64,000 nucleotides of DNA from Bugulina stolonifera (taxonomy: Eukaryota > Bryozoa > Gymnolaemata > Cheilostomatida > Bugulidae), in assembly GCA_935421135.1 (NCBI GenBank), contig OW285194.1, forward strand, positions 14,965,376-15,029,375, given 5' to 3'. Every line of letters starts with the position of its first letter. Position 1 is the stretch's first letter. Position numbers and translations under genes: made by a program. The notes below the pieces were generated by a model that had not been told where the DNA came from, ran no database searches, and saw only the letters and a program-made list of their open reading frames with translations. Shown one piece after another: positions 20,036 through 31,874 of the stretch.

Positions 20036-20568
20036 TCATTGGTCATATGCATATACAGTGACCTACTTTGTTATTCTACCAATAGAATGTTGCATAATCA
20101 TGTTTATAATTACATAATGTAGTACGCTGTGTTGTTCTATGTGTTGTTATGTACACATTATTATGATTATTAGATACTTTATTATGTTATTCTGTAGATG
20201 ATGAGAGTGTACTTATACATGGACTATATATGCGTTTTGTACTATATAAAGTAGTCCATACATGTACATGTAGGTGGAACAGTAAGTAGCCTACTATGTA
20301 GTCATTGGTGCCATTGGTAAAGTGTAATAGAGTAATTATTCGACAGTACTAATAGTAATGGGTGTGGTAAAGATGTACATATCAAAACAGACTGACCAAT
20401 CAAACGAATGGGGCATGACTGTGTGGTGTCTTACTGTATCTCTTTCTGGTAGCCTGCTTTCTCCTTTTAAACAGACCTGAACGATGAACAACATCCACAG
20501 ACACCCAGAGACATGCTGTACAATGTACTTACTAGCACTAATATTATGTGCAGTAGATAAGTGTTCCA
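20036..20568. other. Spacer between Ig copies 1 and 2
   Basis: No gene recognised. Confidence 0.5.
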
Positions 20569-20675
20569 GTAGCCATGGCCTGGTTATTAGGGCTCTGGAA
20601 TTTCATGTTCGATTCTCATAGAGGTCATTGGTGGTTTTAGGGAGGGCACCCAGCCTTATAATGCCTCTGTGCTAC
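20569..20675 (+). repeat. tRNA-derived SINE-like fragment
   Basis: A-box-like TGGCCTGGTTATTAG is followed about 30 bases later by a B-box GTTCGATTCTC (20607-20617), then CCAGCCTTATAATGC. The last motif recurs near 59985 in another gene, which supports a dispersed repeat. Confidence 0.5.
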
Positions 20676-21320
20676 TTTAACCCCCTTCTCTATACCATAT
20701 TATAAAATGTTCCAGTTATTCATTATAACTTGCCTTTCATAACTATAGGAAGTTTGATATGCACAGCTTGTGGACTCTGTTTATTGAGATAAGAAAGTAG
20801 CATCCTAGACAAAAGTACACATCATAGTAATATTACTATATTCTTGTGTATCATGTATAGTAATATTATTATATTCTTGTGTATCATGTATAGTAATATA
20901 ATTAACAGTGTTAGCAGGTGTTACAGAGTATAAACATGTAAAACTGGTGAGAATAAAATACTCTCATCTCTTACTAATGTAGAGGAACGTTAATAAAAAC
21001 TGCAATAGTAATATTTATACTAAAACATACACACATGTATTACTAAAGTTATGATAGCTGACACACGTTTTCAGTATAGTATGAAATCACTGAAATACAT
21101 GTACATAAAATAAAATTTAACAGATTTATAATTTAGAGGCATACCTACTGTGTGTATTCCCAACTGACTAAAATTCATATATTGTTTAAATTAAGTACAT
21201 GCATTACATATACCTATAGATGTATATAATAATTTATGACAAAATACTGGAATGAAAATGTGTTATGTACACAGCCAATCAGGATTGCATATTATGGCAG
21301 ACATGTTTAGATGAGCTCAG

Positions 21321-24300
21321 CTAGTGATTGGATGATTGGTGGACATTTTCATAGCAGCGGATCTTTTCATATTCGTGATCTGTAAATAAGTAATGCATAT
21401 CATATGACCTCCTTGTTTGGAGTTACTATTCCCTACATGATATGAACTGTATATAAACATAGATTGCATAACCATGTACTTTTATCTAATGTACACATGA
21501 ATGTACTCAATTAATAGAAGTATGGATGTTTACTCACCAGGGGGAGTAACTGTTGTGGCAGGTCCTGTAGGTGGCCTGTAAAAGTAAGTAGCAGAATATA
21601 ATTAATACATATTACACTAGTACATCAGCAAATCGATCAATTCAAATAAATTTAGCATTCAGAGTTACAAATAGTGCACAGTCATATACAATATAATATA
21701 GAGGTATACTGACCAAGGTACCTGTATTATATTATACATCATTCTAAGTATTATATAATCACCTTATGCAACTCCTTACCTTAAACTCTCATAGTTTCTC
21801 ACATTCTCCAGATCATGATCTGTACTGGGTGAACTCTTGTCTCCTGGAGGTAGTAAAATACACAAGTATGTCTTTTTGGTGAACTAACTCAACCATTTTG
21901 ATATTCATTATTTTATATGAATAGAGTATTGTGATAGAGCAGGTAGTTATGGGTCTTATTTAGTATATGTACATGTGAAATACCACATGTAGTTACACAT
22001 GTACATATACAATGCCACATGTAGTTACACATGTACGTATACAATACCACATGTAGTTATACATGTACAATATCACGCCTATTTATACATGTACAGTACC
22101 ACGTGTATAATATACAGGTACGTGTTTTGTGTCCCTTGTGACCAAGTCTTCTCCAAGAGACAGTAACTCCTAAGGTTGATAACGGTAATTTCTTAAATAC
22201 TTGCCGTGTTATCTGTATAATATACATATTATGTTAATCACCTACAATGTAAATAGTAGTACAAGGCGCATTTAAAAATGCGTCTCGTACTACTATTCAG
22301 TAATGATAATTAAAATATGATCCCACACCAACATTTTTCAACATGCAATGTACATTGCCTACATTGGCAGAATTTGTACTGTATCGTTCCTACTAATGTC
22401 TAGCAATCATCACTCTTATGCACCTTGTTGATAATCCTTGAATTATTGTATATTTTTGGCATGATTTTGCCCCCTTTTGGGCTATTATACTGGTAAACTG
22501 AGTCCTTTTGTACTGATTGAGACCGGCCTAAGTAACCTTTTGATTTTCGACCGGAACCAGATTTAGTATACAAGTAGCTCAATTTTCCTTCTAATTTCAG
22601 TTATCTGTAGGCTGTAGTTCAATAAAATTATATTACTAAACTGAACATACGCAGTCTCTTACTGTTTACTGCTAACAGTAGGGTATCAAGTACTCATCCC
22701 TGGCCTTGGGTCTTTCCAAGCACAGTCTATGACTAGTACTAGGACCCATTGTCCAACCATTCCCGCAGCTGTAGCGTTTGTCTCCTGCTAGTCTATCTAG
22801 CTATAGGAGCTGAGCCGGGTCTTGAACCAACTTTGAAGACTCCGACAGTTACCTTCAGCCCAGGACTCCCTCTTAGTCAGCCCATTGCCTCGCTGTGTTT
22901 GCGGTCCTGCCAGGTTGGATCTGCCATTCTCGCTTGGCCAGCCGGTTCTGACTCTCTCTCTCTCTCTCCCCTATACTCTGGCCAGTGTGTTATGCGACTG
23001 CGCCTCAGCTACCCAGCCAAACAGAACACATGCACAATGCCATGTGTAATTGTACATTTGCATATACATGCACATTACCACATGCAGTAAATATTATTGT
23101 AAATAAGTTATATTTTTATAACTGGTAACATGGTATAACGAGAACTACATGTAAGTATAGACAGACAATATACTAACCACGAGTTCTTTTCATATAAATG
23201 ATGATAATGATGATTGTGATCAATACAATCACTCCACCAACTATTCCTCCAACTATAGCTGCTATATTTACAGATCTAGCAGAGGTAGTCGTTGCTGCAC
23301 TCGGTGGGGTCACTGGAAGAGGAGCTTGGCTACTCCATGTTACATTCCATCGAACCGAGACGCTTTTAGCTATAATAATATATTCAAGCATTTTAGATTT
23401 TGTTTACATACTGTAAGCATTTACATGTATATAATACGTGGTAACAGTCATTGAGCACAAAATTTTATCAGTCATTGGCATCTAAAGTTTTCTTGGAAAG
23501 ATGCAAACTTACTGAGGCCATTGCTAGCTTCACAGAGTATACTTTCACTAGTTCCATCCTCTCCAGAACTTAGTTCTAGAGTTTTACCGTCTCTGGTCCA
23601 CTTGAAGGAGTCAGGTACAGGTCGTCCATACACATGATCAGCACAGTTGAGTATCACATTGTTATCAGATGGGTTAAACTCTTTTGTCTGAATTCCCTTG
23701 ACCTTTGTATCTATGTCTACAGAAACATAGGTTAGATTTGAAATATGCATATTCGGGAGTAATATGTTTCATCTACTACTGTATATTTAAAATACGCAGT
23801 TTAACATAAACAACCATTACAACTAATTGTTACTTACATTTTGGTTTAAGTTCTATGGATTCCACAGTATTACCACCTTTCCAGTTACTATGAGCTGTAT
23901 CCTTACAAGATATGTCTATTCCATCTCTATCAGTCTTCAGAGGTGTGTACCTGTTTGTAGTTAGACCGTTTAGTTCTGAAATGGTGTACATGTACACTGT
24001 ATATTAGCATATTCATATAATGTATAAAAATATAGTTTATACTCTATAGTTATTATTTTACTTATACACTCATGTAGTAGATTATTAATAGCAGACTAGC
24101 TATACTTTATACAGTATGTAGCGATACATACTTACTGTTACTTACTACTTAGTACATACATACTTACTGTTACTTACTACTTAGTACATACATACTTACT
24201 GTTACTTACTACTTAGTACATACATACTTACTGTTACTTACTACTTAGTACATACATACTTACTGTTACTTACTACTTAGTACATACATACTTATTGTCA

Positions 24301-27300
24301 CTTAGTACATAGTACATACATACTTATTGTTACTTACTACTTAGTACATACGTACTTACTATTACTTACTACTTAGTACATACGTACTTACTATTACTTA
24401 CTACTTAGTACATACGTACTTACTATACTCATAGGTAGAGGAGGACTCAGTATTACTGGTACTACAGATAAAACTGAACTCTTCTCCCTCCACTATATTA
24501 TCTTCTGATGGTGTTGTAATCAGTGTGAGGTCTTCTGGTGCAACTGAATTGTATAAGAATTACATGTTTAATTAATAACAGTTGGGGAAGCGTTACCAGG
24601 TATAACTATTGTAATGGATTTTGGTTTCTGGTGTGGTCGTCCTAAGACGACTCCCGAGTCCAAAGTGAAGTGCCTATGAGCGGTGCTAGGCCTTCTCATT
24701 ACATGAAAGATTGATCGGTGTCAGTAGTCAAAGAACTACCAAAGACGACCCATATGATCCCGGGTCAATGCTTCTTTACTATACTGAGAAAGAGGGTGAT
24801 CCGAGCTAGTTGGCAGTTCGTGTTGCAAGGTCGAGGACCTTAACAACTAGAATGACCTATCTACGAAGTGGAAGTCTCTGTATATAAGTATAGATGTGTC
24901 TTTATTGAGATCCAAGCATGAACTGAGACAACAAACGTAAAAACAATGCCCTTTATATAGTAAGAGAACTTCCGGAGGAAGTTCCGGTAAAAAAGGCTGA
25001 TGTAAGGTCGTCTGGAAATTGCGCAACAACATGGCGGCCGGAAGCCCGATGGCCGACCCAAAATGGGTCGAGTTATTACAAAAGATGCTTAGAATCATCT
25101 AGTTCATATACAAAATGAATATCAAGTAATTCTGAGAGGTCGGGCCTCTTTACATGGGTATAAAAAGCAGTACAATGACTCAATAATGCCATATTTAAGT
25201 ATACAAACAATATTCAACTTAGTAGCAATGAATACAAGCAGATATACATATGAGTACGCATATAGTTAGTGTCAGGTGGTTGAGGAAGACTGCGCTTAAC
25301 CATTACAATAGCTCTATCACTACTGTAGATACCAGGAATGATGCAGAATTTTGTGGGCAATATGGAGATATGGCTGGGCTGAAATAATGATAAAATATGG
25401 TTACACTTCAATTAGACATGAGTAAAAATATTCATATTTAATGCTTTTTAATGGACATGAATGTGAAAAACTGAGAGGGAGTGTGTATTATATAATTCCG
25501 GCAACACCAAAGTGTGTTAACGGAATATGTTTATAACCGCGTTTTCTCCGATACATCTTAGTAATGCATATGGTTGTGACACCTGCAAAGTCTACCCTGA
25601 GACATTGCAGATAAAAACGGAATCTAAAATTGTAATGTAGACGTAGATGTCTTGTCTACTGTAAGCATACCCTGCTGTACAGTGTATATTAGAAGAAACT
25701 TCTCCTGCTAATTGCTTAACAGGTGATGATAATTAGTGTACCTGCAGTTGAGACTATTATGATTGTGCAGAAGTGAGTACCAGTATATGCTTTTAGGGTA
25801 AGTGAACTTTGGAAAATTGAGAAATGAACAAACTCAATACAAATTTTGATAGTTTAAGCTAATTAATTTCACAATAACAAACTGACCTTTGATACTTGGA
25901 ATGGTAACTTCACTAGAGGGAACTGCTCCTACATCACCAGGTTGAACTCCTCTGCAGTAAAATGTTCCTCTTATAGACGTATCAGTTATGACAAGTTTTA
26001 CTTCTAGAGTGAACCCTTCTGGTTTAGCAATTGCTATACAATCATCCCTTGCAACATCGGGACTCTCTATACCAGTAACTTCATTAATAACTGGTGAGCC
26101 ACTGCTCCCCCAACCTCCTACTAAGCCTTTAACACAACCTGATTGAGACACTGAACCTCCATCATATCTCAGTTCTAATATTCCTATATCAGTAAATCCA
26201 CTAGCAGTGCAGGTAAATGTAATCTGATCATTGAGGTAGAAGTCTGGATAACCTTGTGATGTGTAACTGATATCAACTACTTGTGCAGCTAAAACTATGA
26301 GAAAAAACAAATATATTTTTATCAAATGGCTTGAAAACATGATCTATACACATTATATTTAAAATTATAATATGATGTATATTCACTTTGTGTGTGCATA
26401 CTCAAGAGCAACATACACAGCATGTTGCATGAGGTTTCCATCAACATTATTTTGTGCACCTCATCTACATCTCTGTATTTCTATGATAAATTTAACAAAA
26501 AACCATCCACTACTACGTCATGTATTTCCAAATCATCCAAGGGCATGTGTAGCTTAGATTTATACCATGTTTTTAGACAATTAGTTACACAATAGTACAT
26601 GTATATGCTATAATTATAACATGTACATGTATTAGGGGCAGTGTTCAAAGTGGAACAAATGAGGTGGGTACACTGTGCATGCAATCTAATGACATTTCCA
26701 ACATTTGGCTGTAGAATTACACATGCAGTAATCTCATTTTACAGATGGGATTAGTATTGTATAGCTACCCACTTAATCTTATATAGTAGCTAACAGTTGT
26801 AGTAGCTGACAACTTAGTGAAATACTAAGTTGAAAAAAACTTGTGCTTCGGTGGGATTCAATTCAACCCATGTCCCCATGAATGACAATCAAGCACTCTA
26901 CTATTACACGATCAGATCAGCCGTGACTATGTGGGGAAAACTAGCCATTAACACGAGGGTACACGCCTGCTGGCCATGTACCCACTAAAATTGAGGTGGG
27001 TACACACAGTATACTCCCATATAACCACACTTTGAACACTGATTAGGTAGTGTTGACATACTTGTTTACATGTTATATATTTACTTGCAAGAGAATCGAT
27101 GTATGAGCAGTCAAGGACTAAAAAAGGTTGGGAACCCCTGCCATAGAGGAAGGTCTGGCTCAGTACACATGTACAGCTCACCATTAGATGTGAGTGGTTA
27201 ATATGTCTTTCTGTTGTGCTAGATATTTAGGTGCTTTGGGGTCAAACCCCAGAAGCAAATGATTCATTTCTACAGATGTGAAACTTGGTCTCTGGCTGAT

Positions 27301-27476
27301 CACCATCACATCAAGTACATGTATGATAACTGAAGCACCTGAGAGTAGCTGTAGAACCTGACTTGTAGAGTGCCCTTCCTATTATATAGAGTGATATTAT
27401 ACTAAGAGATGAAACACTTACCTGGAACTGAAGCTATTAAACACAGTGCAATCTTTATCAAATAGGGAATAGTCAT
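21321..27476 (-). CDS. Intact immunoglobulin-superfamily transmembrane receptor, copy 2
   Basis: Nine exons: 27476-27422, 26294-25887, 24543-24424, 23975-23838, 23716-23513, 23369-23178, 21843-21780, 21575-21538, 21379-21321. All have GT donors and AG acceptors and matching phases; they total 1278 nt, 425 residues. Order: signal peptide (MTIPYLIKIALCLIASVPVL); Ig1, V-like (FTCTASGF...FYCRG); Ig2 split over two exons (FICSTS...ISCKDT); Ig3 (NCADH...FKWTRDG...LCEAS); membrane helix (about 20 residues, Ile/Val/Gly-rich); basic stop-transfer YMKRTRG. The tail has NYESL, PPTGP, EYEKI and CYENV, that is YxxL/I/V sites, one also a YxN Grb2-type site. It is probably a cell-surface recognition or adhesion receptor signalling through tyrosine phosphorylation; ligand unknown. 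Confidence 0.88.
21970..22130. repeat. Degenerate tandem repeat of CACATGTAGTTACACATGTAC
   Basis: Four to five irregular units of roughly 35 bases in the intron between membrane and first tail exons of Ig copy 2. Confidence 0.6.
22252..22297. repeat. Short hairpin
   Basis: Arms AATAGTAGTAC...GCGCATT and AATGCG...GTACTACTATT fold with a short A-rich loop and few mismatches. Intronic in copy 2. MITE remnant or small-RNA precursor. Confidence 0.6.
22680..23040. repeat. GC-richer intronic insert, possible SINE
   Basis: A block of markedly higher GC in the copy 2 intron, not seen in copy 1. It contains GGTCTTGAACC, which resembles an inverted or degenerate B-box. Confidence 0.3.
24125..24424. 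repeat. 32-bp array abutting the Ig2 exon donor in copy 2
   Basis: About nine units. The functional donor ACTTAC (24418-24423, GTAAGT on the gene strand) is itself the last repeat of the array. Confidence 0.92.
24610..25307 (-). repeat. Solo LTR (698 bp) in an intron of Ig copy 2
   Basis: Minus-strand relative of the LTR at 826-1488: plus-strand ends TGTAATGG and ACCATTACA, TATA (inverted, about 24951-24960) and polyadenylation signal present. The paralogous site in copy 3 (about 32970) lacks it. A clean target duplication was not found. Confidence 0.85.
26639..27041. mobile_element. hAT-like MITE (403 bp) in Ig copy 2 intron
   Basis: Orthologous to 17826-18213. CAGTGTTCAAAGTG starts it and CACTTTGAACACTG ends it; flanks ATTAGGGG / ATTAGGTA. 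Confidence 0.8.
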
Positions 27477-28091
27477 TCTCCTGTAAATATACAATTTATA
27501 TGAATTAAATTCTATTAAATGTCGAATAAGAATATTATATTTGATACAGCATTATGTGTGATACACTTAAATTAGAGCTAAAGAACTACGCACATGACGT
27601 GACATCCACATTACTACAGTAAACATACTACATGTATATTATTACTTAACCCTAATCACTACAATATAATACTGTGTTATACTGCATAATGATCTCTATT
27701 TAGTATACATGTATAGACTACACACCTATCACTGTATACTTACATTAGTGTGTCACTCACTGGGTTCAGCATACAACTAGTCACTACTAATACTTATAAT
27801 AATATAATAATATTGTTATTATAAACACTGTTAAAACTTCCTTGTACATGAATGCACTACTACTACTATGATATTATTGGGTATGACTGTAATCAGTTCT
27901 CTGTATTGTTATCATTACAACCATTTAGAGTAAACAAAGGCCTCTGAAATACAGCATTATAGCCTAACATTGTTAATAGTAAAAGTAGTACTACAGTAAC
28001 ACAAGTTAGTCATTATATTCATTATACAATGACTAACTGTTAGGAGGTTTGGCCATTTTTCTATATACAACTGTATAATATGATGTATGTT

Positions 28092-28137
28092 TAGCAAGGA
28101 AATTATCTTTGAGCACCCAAAGATAATTTCCTTGCTA
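28092..28137. repeat. Perfect 20-bp inverted repeat with 6-base loop
   Basis: TAGCAAGGAAATTATCTTTG (28092-28111), loop AGCACC, then its exact complement (28118-28137). Weaker pairing extends outward. It lies upstream of Ig copy 2. Confidence 0.85.
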
Positions 28138-28164
28138 CATGTAAAATTGCATCATATCATATAA

Positions 28165-28225
28165 CAATAGATGAAACGGTCTACGGTCTGTGGTCTGTGG
28201 TCTGTGGTCTGCGGTCTGTCATCCT
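28165..28225. repeat. Short GGTCTGT tandem repeat
   Basis: About six 7-bp units (GGTCTACGGTCTGTGGTCTG...). Confidence 0.75.
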
Positions 28226-28261
28226 CCAATCAGATTCGAGGTTGAAAATCGGGACAATTCA

Positions 28262-28660
28262 TATATTATGTTGTAATGCTGCCGGTCAGGATCTCGGCTC
28301 CGGGTGGTGCTAGGACCTTGGGACCGGGATCATCGACATCGCTGCCAGGGCAGGTTCCTAGCCGTAGGCCCTTGGACCCGACCCAAAGCGGGAAGGGTAC
28401 CAACCCCCTCCACCCGTCGAATGAGTGTTGGAACTCGGGCTATGCAGGGATTGATCATTCTCCTGGACCCATGAATCATATATGTGGCAATGCTACCAGT
28501 TAGAATCTTGACTCCGGGTGGTGCTAAAACCTTGGGACCAGGTCCCCCGACATCTTTGCCGGGGTGGTTCATAGCCTTTGGCCCTCAATCACGACCCAGG
28601 GCGGAGTGGATACCTGACTCATCCTACCTACTATATTGGTGTTGAAACTCGGGCTATGTA
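28262..28660. repeat. GC-rich dimer with 214-bp period
   Basis: CTCCGGGTGGTGCTA..., GGCCCT and AACTCGGGCTATG recur at 214-bp spacing (for example AATGCT at 28275 and 28489). Base composition is far from the AT-rich surroundings, so this is probably an inserted repeat. Confidence 0.7.
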
Positions 28661-29850
28661 CTTGGTGTTGTCTTCGTAATGTAAGGGAGCGCAACTCTTC
28701 ATGAGGTTGCTTTGACATGCCTGCACCAACAGAGGCCATGCACATGCATGACCTCTGTTCATGAACACAGGCCATCATTTCATGCGAGCGTACCGAGCAA
28801 ATTTTGCAGTGAGACTTGCATCGCAGACCAAGCGCAAAGTGCTTGTACATTTATATAGAAAAATGACCAAACCCCTTAACATTCCATAAGGCGCATGGTG
28901 GCCATAATAAGAGGGGTGCCTCGAGTGTTTGGAGACAAAATTCACTGCAGCAATATAATACATCATGACTATTATACAAGTCATGGCTATACATACTATA
29001 ATATATTTGGTTGTGGAATTGCTCTCTCTTTCCAATAGCACATTTCAAGGTGAGGGAGGGCAACTCCACAATCTAATGCACACGGTGTGTTTTCTAACTA
29101 AAAGTGTGATGATGAAAGAGGAGTCTCTTCTGTATAATACTACACTAACTACAATTAAGTAATCTACAATAGTATGTATCATTACAACCATATACATCAC
29201 ATTCCACATTCTGTAGTTTATCCGGAATAACTTTATGTGCTGAGGTAGATAAGTGTTCATATCGTGCCTAGCTGAAGTTTGATATACGCTATTAACCTTT
29301 TGGCACATTGTAGAATCTGTTTATTATGATCAAGAGATAAGTTACTTACAGTTTTTAGTGAAGTAACATGCTGGATTATTAGTCCTGCTCAAGGGTACAT
29401 AATATAGTAATATTCAATTCTTGTATATCACTTATAATATGTATAGTAATATAATTGACAGTGTTAGCAGGTATTACAGAGTATTCACATATTAAACTAT
29501 GAGAATAAAATTTAGTCACATTGTACTATGCAGATGAAACCTGAAACATTGATACTTATACCATGGATACATTTTTGACGCATGCAAACGTGCTACAAAT
29601 ATTTTGACAATTGGTATTTTTGAATCAATTCCTCAGTAAAGTATTTTTACAAGCAAAGGAAAAACAATTCAGGATTTAGAGGCTATGCAGCAGCATATGC
29701 AGTCTGTACCTGCATGTACATCCTACTAAAGTTCATATAGCTACTTGACAAAATAATAAAAATATGCTATAGTCCACAGTGAATCAGGATTACATGTTAT
29801 TATGGCAGGCATGTATAGATGGGCTCAGAGGGAGCAGCCATGGCATAGTT
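28661..29850. other. Spacer and downstream flank of Ig copy 3
   Basis: Contains an imperfect palindrome (29009-29075; TTGTGGAATTGC / GGCAACTCCACAA), one arm of which recurs near 36465. From about 29270 it matches the downstream flanks of copies 1 and 2. No gene. Confidence 0.5.
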
Positions 29851-29851
29851 T

Positions 29852-31447
29852 TTTGTGTATGTGGTCGAGGGACGACCCACTAGAGTACAAGTGAAAAGCC
29901 AATGAGTGGTGCTAGGCATTCTGCATTACATGAAAGATCGACAGAACTTGTAGTTATAGAGGTAACCGAGACGGCCCATGTGGTCCCGAGTTAATGCTTA
30001 TGTGCTATACTTGAGAGAAAGAGTAACATAATAATAATAAAACAGAAGAGCTGAATTCCAAAATAGACATATCCATTTTTTCAAATTTCAGATATTTGAG
30101 AAACAATTTTCACAGCAAGGCTTTGTACAACAGACCACAAAACTTTCTGGATTTCACCATGTTTGATTTAGGCCCAATCATTGGGATATTTTGGGAAAAT
30201 CATACGAGTAATGTGGCCATGCTAGAGTCCTTTGAATTTCACATATGTCTCGTTTTGATATTGATTCATGTATACAACTGAATTAAATAGTTGAATGATA
30301 TTATTTTCATATAACAGCTTGTATTATGTTAGTCAATAATTCAAGTAGACAATGAAACCCTTATCACAATCTCTGACAACAATCTAAACATTATAATGTA
30401 CATGCATGTTTCCACAAAAACGAAGAAATGAATCAAGTTGGCTATTATTATGTTATGCTGACATTGTCACTTCTCCACTATGAAGAGCTTTTTCCTAATA
30501 TTTTGTTGATGAGCCTCTTTGTTTGGTCTTTTTTGCTGCTACTATTAGGAGAAGTTTGTTGAACATTTTCTTCCAAGGAATCAAAACCAGCAGGGTTGTA
30601 CATTGGAGCCATTATTGAGTTCTGCATGGAATACTAGGTTGATGCTGATTGGCTGATTGGCTAAAGAGCGCACATTGTCATTGGACAAAAGGATCTGTCT
30701 TATTTTGGAATTCAACAATCATGGATATATCTCATTTTGGGACCAGTATACTGGTGTTTCCAATGTTATTACTGTGGATATACAGCATTTTAAAAAAGAT
30801 ATTTTGGTCCATATGAAACTCTGTACTGCGAAGAATAACATGGGAAATCAAACCCAATTTTTTTTAAAAGGGTCTATGTCTCATTTTGGAATTCAACTCT
30901 TCGTTATGCTCAGTTCTAGTAGGTTTTTCGGGCATCAAGGTCGTAAGACCTTATCAGCTGGAACTAAGCTTAGCTACTAGAGAAGACTCTGTATACGTGT
31001 AAGTAGTATAGAAGTGTCTTTATTGCAATCCAAGCATCAATTGAGACAATAACAGTATAAAACATTCACTTTATATAGTTTTAGACTTTCGGAAAAAAGT
31101 TCCGTTAAAAGGCCGGCATAGCGTCGTCCAGAAATTGCACAACAAGATGGCGGCCGGAAGACCGAGGCCCGACCTAACATGGGTCGGCCCTAACAAAAGA
31201 TGCTTAAAAACATACAAAACATGTGCAAAATTAATTACGTCAAATTCTGAGACGTTGGCCTCAGTTACATGGGTATAAAACAAATATTTCCACTTGGTAG
31301 TTTATAAGAAATAGTTCAAGTAATGCATAAAATAGAGATATATGAATATGTGTAAATATATGCATGTATATACGGTAAGTACAAGAGTATGTGATCGGCA
31401 CTTTTTGTGCATAAAGGGCCATCGGGCAGGCTGAGGCCGCGTTAATA
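29852..31447 (-). repeat. Degenerate solo LTR split by a TIR element
   Basis: The two parts (about 29852-30025 and 30915-31447) align in order with the LTR at 24610-25307, including GGCGGCCGGAAG and the CTTTATATAG TATA region. Ends are eroded, so boundaries are approximate. Confidence 0.75.
30043..30903. mobile_element. TIR DNA transposon or MITE (861 bp) inside the LTR
   Basis: Left end CAGAAGAGCTGAATTCCAAA and right end inverted CGAAGAGTTGAATTCCAAA. ATTTTGGAATTCAAC also recurs internally near 30710. No transposase recognised. Confidence 0.7.
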
Positions 31448-31874
31448 AATGTCCCAGGCTACTACAATATGTCATGTTTACAAAATATTGATGTGTGAAT
31501 AACACGTTTCATTTGTCAAATTTAAATTGCAATATTTAATATAAAGAGCCATTGCAACTAATTGTTACTTACATTTTGGTTTAAGCTCAATAGATTCCAT
31601 AGTATTACCACCTTTCCAGTTACTATGAGCTGTATCCTTACAAGATATGGTTATTCCATATCTATAAGATTTCTGAGGTGTGTACTTGTTCATAACTTGA
31701 TTGTTTATTTCTGAAATTATGTACATGTCCAGGCATTAAATGTATATCTACCTGTATGTACTGTACTATGTGGTCTATATTTACTATTGTACTGATTGTA
31801 TAATATCTACTTAGCATACTACAATGTATATGGATAATAGGCTACTATACTTTATGCAGTGTGTAGTAATACTG

